Of a stretch of DNA of 10,683 nucleotides, positions 5,252 to 10,683 are shown one piece after another (position 1 is the first letter of the stretch; every line of letters starts with the position of its first letter). Below the pieces are notes generated by a model. The model did no database searches. It saw only the letters and a program-made list of their open reading frames with translations, and was not told where the DNA came from. The stretch is from Cenarchaeum sp. (GTDB taxonomy: Archaea > Thermoproteota > Nitrososphaeria > Nitrososphaerales > Nitrosopumilaceae): positions 1-10,683 of the forward strand of contig JAHRAJ010000010.1 in NCBI GenBank assembly GCA_020027365.1, given 5' to 3'. The position numbers and the translations under genes are program-made.

Positions 5252-6717
5252 CCCTTGATCACCCCCACAGGGGCAAGCCTGACCACCCGGGTGGCTATGC
5301 CAAGATCGTGCGAGACGGCCGCGATAGAGTCCACGTCCTTGTAGGCCTCGGGGGTCTCCTCCACCACGCCGTCGCGGGTGAGCGCCCGGATGTGGATGCC
5401 CTTGTCCTGGAGAGACTGCTTGACCCCCTGTTCCGTAAAGTTTCTGCGCGCCTTGGATCGTGACATTGTTCTTCCCGCCCCGTGCGCCGTCGAGCCAAAG
5501 CTGAGATCCATCGAGCCGGGCCGTCCCAGCAAGACCCAGCTGGCGGTGCCCATCGATCCCGGGATGAACACGGGCTGTCCGATGTCGCGGTATCTGGACG
5601 GGACCTCGTCTCGGCCCGCGGGAAACGCGCGCGTGGCCCCCTTGCGGTGGACGACCAGCCTCTTGCGGTCGCCGTTCACGGTGTGCTCCTCCACCTTGGC
5701 AATGTTGTGGGACACGTCGTACACGAGCCGCATGTCCAGGTCGGATTCGGACATCCCAAACACGCGCTCAAACGACCTCCGCGTCCAGTGGGTTATCATC
5801 TGCCTGTTTGCCCATGCAAAGTTGAGCGCCGCAAACATCGCCGCACGGTATGATTCGCCCTCCTCGGACGTGTTGGGGACGCATGCAAGCTCCCTGTCGG
5901 GCAGGGTGATGCCGTATTTTGACATGGCGCGCTCTGAAATACGCAGATAGTCGCTGCACACCTGGTGTCCGAATCCCCGGGAGCCGCAGTGGATCAGGAT
6001 TGCGACCGATCCCCGTTCGAGTCCCATCCGGGCGGCGGCCTCTTTGTCGTGTACCTCGTCCACCCTCTGAATCTCCAAAAAGTGGTTGCCGGATCCCAGG
6101 CTGCCCAGCTGCGGCGCGCCGCGCTTGCGGGCCCTGTCTGACACCTTGCCCGGGTCGGCGCCGCCAATCCTGCCGTTTTCCTCGCACACGTCCCCGTCCC
6201 CGGATGCGCCATACCCGTTGTCCATGGCCCAGTCCACCCCGCGGACCAGCACCTCGTCAAGCTGCGACGGGGTCAGCTTGACGGCACCGCGCGAGCCGAC
6301 GCCCGACGGGATTGAGTTGAACAGGTCGTTGACCAGGTCTTTGAGGCGGGGGCGGACCTCGTCCTCGGTCAGGTTTGTACGCACCAGCCTGACTCCGCAG
6401 TTTATGTCATATCCGACGCCCCCCGGGCTTATCATCCCCTCGTCGGCGTCCATTGCGGCCACGCCCCCGACCGGAAAACCGTACCCCTCGTGGCCGTCCG
6501 GGAGTACGACGCCGTGGCTGACAATGCCGGGGATGGAGGCGACGTTTGCGGCCTGCCGGAGCGTCCTGTCCGACGTCATCTTGGAGATTAGCGCGTCGTT
6601 TGCATAGATTCGGACGGGAACCCTCATCTCGTTTTGCGGGCCGGGTTTTATGACGTACGTGTTGGTTCCCTCCTGCTGGGGCACGGGTGCGGGGGGTTGG
6701 GGGTGGAGAGGCGGCAC
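5248..6717 (-). CDS. rtcB: RNA-splicing ligase RtcB (3'-phosphate/5'-OH ligase)
   Basis: A 489-residue RtcB, which joins RNA 2',3'-cyclic-phosphate or 3'-phosphate ends to 5'-OH ends using GTP and Mn; in archaea it seals tRNA exons after intron removal. All metal and guanylylation residues are visible: Asp104 and Cys107 (YDINCGVR), His212 (GSGNHFLE), His243 (HCGSRG), His337 (VSHN) and His412 (AHGAGR). These track the Pyrococcus enzyme (D95, C98, H203, H234, H329, H404) with an offset of 8-9. No intein is present. The GTG at 6717 is about 31 bp from its TATA box, giving a leader of about 5 nt. A GTG at 6684 would remove a Pro-rich start (PPLHPQPPAP) and is possible. It is the first gene of a three-gene minus-strand operon. 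No archease gene is in the window. Confidence 0.96.
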   Translation of the reverse strand: MPPLHPQPPAPVPQQEGTNTYVIKPGPQNEMRVPVRIYANDALISKMTSDRTLRQAANVASIPGIVSHGVVLPDGHEGYGFPVGGVAAMDADEGMISPGGVGYDINCGVRLVRTNLTEDEVRPRLKDLVNDLFNSIPSGVGSRGAVKLTPSQLDEVLVRGVDWAMDNGYGASGDGDVCEENGRIGGADPGKVSDRARKRGAPQLGSLGSGNHFLEIQRVDEVHDKEAAARMGLERGSVAILIHCGSRGFGHQVCSDYLRISERAMSKYGITLPDRELACVPNTSEEGESYRAAMFAALNFAWANRQMITHWTRRSFERVFGMSESDLDMRLVYDVSHNIAKVEEHTVNGDRKRLVVHRKGATRAFPAGRDEVPSRYRDIGQPVFIPGSMGTASWVLLGRPGSMDLSFGSTAHGAGRTMSRSKARRNFTEQGVKQSLQDKGIHIRALTRDGVVEETPEAYKDVDSIAAVSHDLGIATRVVRLAPVGVIKG

Positions 6718-6744
6718 GGCGGTACGTTACGGGATTTTGCAGAC

Positions 6745-6752
6745 AATTTAAA
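6745..6752 (-). promoter_or_regulatory. TATA box of rtcB
   Basis: TTTAAATT on the minus strand is centred about 31 bp before the GTG at 6717. The rtcB-purB gap, unlike the two 50-bp gaps near 722 and 1221, holds two separate TATA boxes. Confidence 0.6.
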
Positions 6753-6762
6753 CCATAAGTAG

Positions 6763-6771
6763 ATTTATTTT
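6763..6771 (+). promoter_or_regulatory. TATA box of purB
   Basis: ATTTATTTT is centred about 24.5 bp before the GTG at 6791 and predicts a leaderless message. Confidence 0.6.
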
Positions 6772-6790
6772 CGATGGCGGCGCGTTTTGC

Positions 6791-8224
6791 GTGTTGGCAA
6801 TCCTACCCATCGACGGACGCAGGTATGGGACGGCCCAGATGGTGTCCCTGTTTGACGAGCAAAGCAAGGTGGACTATCAGCTGCGGATAGAGGGGGCTGC
6901 GGCCATCGCGCAGGGCGAGATCGGGATGATCCCGGCGTCGGCGGGACGCGACATACACAGGGTTGCAAACTCGGGCAGGATTACGGCCAGGCGCACAAAA
7001 CAGCTAGAGGCAAAAAGCGACCACGACACAGCCGCGCTGGTAGAGGCGCTCAGCGAGAGGTGCAAAGAGTCGTCAAGGCCGTGGGTGCACTTTGGGCTGA
7101 CCAGCAACGACTTGGTGGACACCAGCAACGCGATGCAGATGCACGACGCGTTGCGGATAATCAGGCCCAGGGTGGCCGGCCTGGCAAAGACGCTTGCGGC
7201 CATGGCGGTCAAGTACAAAAGGCTGCCCGCGGTGGGGAGGACGCACGGACAGCATGCCAGCATAATCCCGTTTGGGCTAAAGTTTGCAAACTGGGCCTCG
7301 GAGATGGCCGCCCACCTTGACAGGCTGGACGGGGTTGCCCGCCGCGTCCTGGTGTGCAAGACGCTTGGGGTAGTCGGGACGGGCTCGCTGATGGGCAGTG
7401 GGGCCGTCAGGGTCCAGGCAAGGGTGGCAAAGAGGCTGGGGCTGTATCCCGTGCAGGTGGCCACCCAGGTGGTGGCCAGGGAGAGGTATGCCGAGTATGT
7501 GTTCGGGCTGGCGCTGATCGGATCCACGCTTGAAAAGATCGCCGTCGAGGTCAGGAATCTGCAGCGCACCGAGATTGGCGAGGTCGCCGAGCTGTTCCGC
7601 AAGGGCCAGATGGGGAGCAGCGCGGTCCCCGTAAAGCGAAACCCGATTAAAAGCGAGAGGGTGTCCTCGCTGGCAAGGATCATGCGGTCCCAGATCGGGC
7701 CCGCGCTTGAGAACATACCGCTGTGGCACGAGCGCGACCTGTCAAACTCGGCAAACGAGAGGTTTTTGCTCCCCACGTCGGCGATTCTTGCCGACGAGAT
7801 GCTGCACACCACGGCCGCCGTCGTTGACGGGCTGTTTGTAAACAAGGACAGGATTGCGGCAAACCTGCGCGTGACGGGGGGGCAGATATTTGCAGAGTTT
7901 GTCCTCAAGGCGCTGATTGGCAAGGGCGTCCCGAGGTTTGTCGCGTACAGGGACGTGCAGCGGGTAGCCTTTGAGGCGCTAGAGAGCGGGCAGGACTACA
8001 TGGAGGCGGTCATCGGCGACGGCGCCATATCGTCACACCTGACGCAAAGGGAGATTCGCGCGGTCTTTGTGTCCGAAAACCACCTGGGCGCGGCGCCGGG
8101 CATCATTGACGGCGTGTACAGGACGGTGCAGAGGGCGTGCAGGCGGGCCGCCGCGTTTCCCCCCCTCCCCACCAATCCTCCGCCTCGCCGCCGCAGTCCC
8201 AGCCCGCGCCCCGGCCGCCGCTAG
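6791..8224 (+). CDS. purB: Adenylosuccinate lyase
   Basis: A 477-residue member of the fumarase/aspartase superfamily. It removes fumarate from SAICAR in purine synthesis and from adenylosuccinate in AMP synthesis. The N-terminal ILPIDGRRYGTAQM is typical of PurB. Substrate-binding TSNDLVDTSN is at 104-113, catalytic-His segment GRTHGQHA at 149-156, and the superfamily signature GSSAVPVKRNP, with the mobile-loop serine, at 275-285. GTG at 6791 is chosen from the TATA spacing and the family N terminus. The core ends near residue 455. The last 20-odd residues (PPLPTNPPPRRRSPSPRPG and flanks) are a Pro/Arg-rich tail. The stop is only 3 bp from the stop of the convergent PP-loop gene. Confidence 0.95.
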   Translation: MLAILPIDGRRYGTAQMVSLFDEQSKVDYQLRIEGAAAIAQGEIGMIPASAGRDIHRVANSGRITARRTKQLEAKSDHDTAALVEALSERCKESSRPWVHFGLTSNDLVDTSNAMQMHDALRIIRPRVAGLAKTLAAMAVKYKRLPAVGRTHGQHASIIPFGLKFANWASEMAAHLDRLDGVARRVLVCKTLGVVGTGSLMGSGAVRVQARVAKRLGLYPVQVATQVVARERYAEYVFGLALIGSTLEKIAVEVRNLQRTEIGEVAELFRKGQMGSSAVPVKRNPIKSERVSSLARIMRSQIGPALENIPLWHERDLSNSANERFLLPTSAILADEMLHTTAAVVDGLFVNKDRIAANLRVTGGQIFAEFVLKALIGKGVPRFVAYRDVQRVAFEALESGQDYMEAVIGDGAISSHLTQREIRAVFVSENHLGAAPGIIDGVYRTVQRACRRAAAFPPLPTNPPPRRRSPSPRPGRR

Positions 8225-8227
8225 CCG

Positions 8228-9025
8228 CTACTGTTGCCGCTGCTGCCGCCGCCCCCGCTCGTCGCGTCTGCGCGCCTTTAGCATCACGCCGTGTATGCGC
8301 GTGCCATACTGCATCGCCTTTTTGCGCTTTTGGCACGAGCCGGGCGGGACCCCGCACAGGGCCGCCAGCCGCCTGATCACGTGCTTGCGCATCACGTCGT
8401 CTGCACCGGTAATCTTCTCGTCCAGGGGGACCGACCTTGCAATCCTGACAAACCGCTCGGACTGCAGCAGCGGCTGCCGGACGCGTATGCCGTGCTCCGC
8501 GGACGCGACCGAGTTGATGGCACGCATCATCGCCAGCTCGTTTTCGAGCTTTTTGTCCATCAGCCGCTCAAGCGCGGCCGGTCCGCGGTCAAACTCCCTC
8601 CGGTACGCGTCATACCCGCAGAACAGCTCGTCAATGCCGTTTGCGGCGACCACCTCGCGGATGCCCAGGCTGCGCGCCAGCCGCGATACATAGTAAAACG
8701 CCACGCAGTTTTCGTTCCATGACAGGTCGTCTGTGTCCACGGTGCGCCGGACCGCCGCCATCGCGGCCCCCAGCCCGCCGGGGGCAATCTCCAGGGTGCG
8801 GTGTGCAAACCCAAGCCCCCCGGTTTTGCGGGCGTAGAGCAGGTCGTGCGACCCGGGCAGGCCGACGGTGAGCAGCGTGACGTCATACCCCATGCGGCCG
8901 CATATGTTGGCCATCAGCGAGCTGTCCACGCCTCCGGAAAAGGCGACTGCGATCCGCGGGCCCCCCACCGACGAGGCGACCGCGCGTTCAAACTCGCCCA
9001 GCAGCAGGCCCGCGTCGTACCCCAT
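8228..9025 (-). CDS. Asparagine-synthetase-like PP-loop ATPase without glutaminase domain
   Basis: A 265-residue protein matching the C-terminal synthetase domain of AsnB. The adenylating PP-loop SGGVDSS is at 30-36. ANGIDELFCGYDAY (128-141) corresponds to AsnB's GADELFGGY, and a late basic QKRKKAMQYG (232-241) corresponds to its conserved lysine segment. It should activate a carboxylate with ATP for amide formation. The N-terminal class II glutaminase domain (catalytic Cys2) is absent, so ammonia would have to come directly or from a partner; substrate unknown. ATG at 9025 fits a weak TATA-like element and the motif spacing. The extension to 9172 runs across the promoter of the divergent gene and looks non-coding. 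The C terminus is Arg/Gln-rich (RRRDERGRRQQRQQ). asnB is possible, but I leave the symbol blank. Confidence 0.85.
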   Translation of the reverse strand: MGYDAGLLLGEFERAVASSVGGPRIAVAFSGGVDSSLMANICGRMGYDVTLLTVGLPGSHDLLYARKTGGLGFAHRTLEIAPGGLGAAMAAVRRTVDTDDLSWNENCVAFYYVSRLARSLGIREVVAANGIDELFCGYDAYRREFDRGPAALERLMDKKLENELAMMRAINSVASAEHGIRVRQPLLQSERFVRIARSVPLDEKITGADDVMRKHVIRRLAALCGVPPGSCQKRKKAMQYGTRIHGVMLKARRRDERGRRQQRQQ

Positions 9026-9047
9026 GCGTGGCAGGAGGGCGCGGCGG

Positions 9048-9057
9048 CTAAAAGTTG
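9048..9057 (-). promoter_or_regulatory. Weak TATA-like element of the PP-loop gene
   Basis: CAACTTTTAG on the minus strand is centred about 27 bp before the ATG at 9025. The stronger TATA at 9067-9074 could also serve this strand, giving a leader of about 20 nt. Confidence 0.35.
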
Positions 9058-9066
9058 TTGCAAATG

Positions 9067-9074
9067 TTATAATT
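9067..9074 (+). promoter_or_regulatory. TATA box of the pterin dehydratase gene
   Basis: TTATAATT is centred 25.5 bp before the ATG at 9096 and predicts a leaderless message. The motif is nearly symmetric and may also work on the other strand. Confidence 0.65.
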
Positions 9075-9095
9075 GCAGGCGCGCCGATCCGCATC

Positions 9096-9377
9096 ATGAA
9101 GAGGCTGTCGGATGCAGAGGTCGCCGCCGGGGTGGACTCGCTGGGCGGGGGGTGGAGCGTGCGCGGCGGCAAGCTTCACAGGGACTATGAGTTTGCCAGC
9201 TTTGTAGAGGCGTTTGGATTCATGACCCGCGCGGCCATGGAGGCCGAGAGGATGAACCACCACCCAGAGTGGTTCAACGTGTACAACAGGCTGACGGTCG
9301 ACCTGACCACCCACGATGCGGGGGGCATAACCGACGCGGACATCAGGCTTGCAAGGGCGCTGGACGGCCTGGCATAA
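9096..9377 (+). CDS. Pterin-4a-carbinolamine dehydratase (PCD/DCoH family)
   Basis: A 93-residue, full-length single-domain PCD. It dehydrates 4a-hydroxytetrahydrobiopterin during regeneration of pterin cofactor after aromatic amino acid hydroxylation. The signature NHHPEW (54-59) provides two active-site histidines, and the third is in TTHD (His73). The segment FASFVEAFGFMTRAAMEAE is the helix that precedes the signature. ATG at 9096 is supported by the TATA distance and the family N terminus (LSDAEV...LGGGW). No hydroxylase gene is nearby. Some prokaryotic members are thought to act with molybdopterin enzymes, so the physiological pterin is uncertain. A T-run follows the stop. Confidence 0.92.
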   Translation: MKRLSDAEVAAGVDSLGGGWSVRGGKLHRDYEFASFVEAFGFMTRAAMEAERMNHHPEWFNVYNRLTVDLTTHDAGGITDADIRLARALDGLA

Positions 9378-9380
9378 TCA

Positions 9381-9385
9381 TTTTT
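9381..9385 (+). terminator. Oligo-T terminator after the pterin dehydratase gene
   Basis: TTTTT starts 4 nt after the TAA at 9375-9377. Archaeal RNA polymerase terminates at such T-runs without needing a hairpin. Confidence 0.5.
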
Positions 9386-9456
9386 GTAGAGGGCACCTAC
9401 CACCCAACCCCGGTCACATCATGCGATCACCCCGATCTAATAACCACGGGCCCCAA

Positions 9457-9676
9457 TCTGTTCAATCCGAGTGTACTCGGCTTCTAGTCGTTCAAAAGTG
9501 CGCTAGGCATACTTCCCCCCATTGTCGAGAGACTGGCGATCTGCCGTATGATGGCATCGCATCAATTTTGGGCGAATCAATCATGACGGCGTTTATGCGG
9601 CAAACTCGAAAATCCTGGGAAGTGTGCTAGCTCACTTTTGAACAGACAATGGCCAAACGTACGCAGATTGAACAGA
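9457..9676. repeat. 220-bp imperfect palindrome (MITE-like or large RNA hairpin)
   Basis: This fills most of the 343-bp non-coding stretch 9378-9720. The inner part, 9490-9643, folds on itself almost completely. GTTCAAAAGTG (9490-9500) pairs perfectly with 9633-9643; 9502-9506 pairs with 9627-9631; 9511-9517 pairs with 9617-9623. Pairing continues with small bulges (for example TCGAG 9525-9529 with 9605-9609, and GCCGT 9543-9547 with 9586-9590) to a loop of about 11 nt at 9561-9571. I count about 56 pairs over a 71-nt arm. An outer 10-bp pair, TCTGTTCAAT (9457-9466) and ATTGAACAGA (9667-9676), shares exactly the same centre, with 23 nt between inner and outer parts on each side. I see no target-site duplication and no ORF. 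Confidence 0.8.
9467..9480. repeat. Short perfect hairpin CCGAG-TGTA-CTCGG
   Basis: A 5-bp stem with a 4-nt loop, in the 23-nt spacer between the outer and inner arms of the large palindrome, on the left side only. It may be an independent local structure. Confidence 0.4.
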
Positions 9677-9691
9677 GCCTACAGATACCAT

Positions 9692-9700
9692 CCTTATATG
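9692..9700 (+). promoter_or_regulatory. TATA box of the repeat-protein gene
   Basis: CCTTATATG, with core TTATAT (9694-9699), is centred 24.5 bp before the ATG at 9721. It begins only 16 bp beyond the end of the large palindrome. Confidence 0.7.
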
Positions 9701-9720
9701 TATTAGACATCGTATAAACT

Positions 9721-10683
9721 ATGATGTATAGCGACATGAAGACAAACAACAACAAAACCTCCTTTTCCCGCCTTTTTTCGACAAGGTACAGGATTTGGGT
9801 GGTGGGCGCGGCGGCTCTGCTGCTGCTGTTGTTGTTGTTATTGCTTGCGCTTGCGCTTGCCGCACCCCCGGCCGGATGGTTCGGTGACGGCGGTACACCC
9901 GAGGCGGGGCCCGCCATAGTGCTGTCCCCGGCGCCGAGCACGCCGGACAAGGTCGCCTCGGATGTTGCGTACATAATGGAGGAAACGGGCATCGAATCAT
10001 GGGAGGTGGCACGGGCCGTGTACTGGCAAGAGTACGAGGACGTGGGGGCGGCGATCAGGGTGGTTGAGAGGTTAAAGTCAGAGGGCTCGTTCAACGCCGG
10101 ATACTCGGCGGGCAACAACCCCATACAGATCATATCTGCAAGGTATATTGAAAAGGATGCCGCGGACGCGGCGTACGTCTGGGTCAACTCGAACGCGTCG
10201 TCCTCCCGGGATATTGCATCTGTGACAGGCTGGACCTATGATCTGGGCGAGGCGATCAGGCTGCTAAACGTGCACCACTTTGACGTAGAGGCTGCGAGTC
10301 TGGACGAGATGTACGTCTGGACGCACTCTGACCCCCTGTCTGGCAGGGATGTCCCCAAGGCACTGGCGGACGCCGGCGGCGACGTAGACGAGGCGGTCAG
10401 GCTGATAAAAGAGCACTATGACGCCCGTAGATCAGACACAGATCCCTTTTACTCCGGCCCAAGCGAGCCGTGGGCCGAGGTGTATAACCCGGATGCAGGA
10501 GAGGACGGGGTGCGGGAAGATGACGCGGATCCTGCATGCTCCGTCCCTTGGCGGTACGAGGCGCCCGTCTGGGACGATCCGGCGGGGCCGATAATAACGC
10601 CGGCCGGATACTCAGAGGGGATAATCTGCTCCGACATTGCGCACATAATGGATGTGACCGGCGCAGGATCCGAGGAGGTGGCA
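9721..10683 (+). CDS. Membrane-anchored or exported protein with tandem 40-residue helical repeats (3' end outside window)
   Basis: An open frame of 321 codons from ATG at 9721 to the window edge, with no stop. A basic N terminus (K7, R17, R22, R24) precedes a hydrophobic segment at about 26-48 with ten leucines in a row. The ALA-like end before PPAG could be a signal-peptidase site, so the protein is either exported or anchored with its bulk outside. After a Pro-rich linker come four similar modules: about 80-119 (SDVAYIMEETG...), 148-187 (ADAAYVWVNSN...), 194-233 (LDEMYVWTHSD...) and 304 onward (SDIAHIMDVTG...). Each has xDxxY/H-I/V-M/W near its start. The three complete ones end in D-V/L-x-x-A-I/V-R. 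The pattern recalls UBA-like three-helix bundles, but that is inference. I recognise no named family. The TATA position predicts a leaderless mRNA; Met6 is an alternative start. Confidence 0.8.
   Translation, partial: MMYSDMKTNNNKTSFSRLFSTRYRIWVVGAAALLLLLLLLLLALALAAPPAGWFGDGGTPEAGPAIVLSPAPSTPDKVASDVAYIMEETGIESWEVARAVYWQEYEDVGAAIRVVERLKSEGSFNAGYSAGNNPIQIISARYIEKDAADAAYVWVNSNASSSRDIASVTGWTYDLGEAIRLLNVHHFDVEAASLDEMYVWTHSDPLSGRDVPKALADAGGDVDEAVRLIKEHYDARRSDTDPFYSGPSEPWAEVYNPDAGEDGVREDDADPACSVPWRYEAPVWDDPAGPIITPAGYSEGIICSDIAHIMDVTGAGSEEVA

Noticed and set aside
6877..7923. A 348-codon minus-strand open frame opposite purB
   Set aside because: Composition of an antisense shadow, no promoter, and the plus strand carries the full adenylosuccinate lyase signature set.
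9025..9172. Longer start for the PP-loop protein at 9172
   Set aside because: The extension would cross the divergent start at 9096 and its TATA box, and its residues do not resemble the family; ATG at 9025 is adequate.
9467..9676. CRISPR array, integrase attachment site or known small-RNA class in the 9378-9720 gap
   Set aside because: There are no regularly spaced direct repeats, no integrase gene or tRNA next to it, and no C/D-box pair that I could place; the palindromic description is the one supported.
9627..10187. A 186-codon minus-strand ORF opposite the repeat protein
   Set aside because: It covers the promoter and signal segment of the plus-strand gene. Its Asn and Ser runs are complements of Leu and Ala codons, while the plus frame has protein-level repeats.

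Overview
The window looks like a compact, GC-rich archaeal chromosome segment, most probably from a marine ammonia-oxidising archaeon (Thaumarchaeota/Nitrososphaerota), with a Cenarchaeum-like base composition. The grounds are an archaeal-type uS11, a PDCD5-family protein, a tRNA-Thr with U73, a stand-alone RtcB, and promoters in which a TATA box lies about 25 bp before the start codon, so that mRNAs begin at or next to the start codon. The assignment rests on recalled family features, not on a search.

Layout. 1-45: tail of an unidentified gene. 171-449: small winged-helix protein. 446-933: two small two-helix membrane proteins transcribed divergently from one central TATA box. 934-1121: no confident gene, but a TATA box, a hairpin and a 27-codon ORF. 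1122-1195: tRNA-Thr(CGU) on the minus strand, sharing a TATA region with the glmM-like gene at 1246. 1246-3556: phosphohexomutase and thiL, overlapping. 3731-4381: uS11 with an unusual acidic N-terminal extension. 6717-4378 (minus): rtcB, PDCD5-like, and an unknown 103-residue protein, each overlapping the next. 6791-8224: purB. 9025-8228 (minus): asparagine-synthetase-like PP-loop enzyme without a glutaminase domain. 9096-9377: pterin dehydratase. 9378-9720: no gene, but a 220-bp imperfect palindrome. 9721 to the end: start of a membrane-anchored or exported protein built from about 40-residue repeats.

Most genes are housekeeping: amino-sugar or sugar phosphate isomerisation, thiamine diphosphate synthesis, translation, RNA ligation, purine synthesis, amide chemistry and pterin recycling. 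Lead genes have TATA boxes and little or no leader; the internal thiL and 103-residue genes have Shine-Dalgarno-like sequences. Convergent neighbours overlap by 4 bp or lie 3 bp apart.

The parts that ordinary annotation does not explain are the 220-bp palindrome with the repeat protein beside it, two 50-bp bidirectional promoters centred on one TATA box, and disordered acidic additions on two nucleic-acid-associated proteins.
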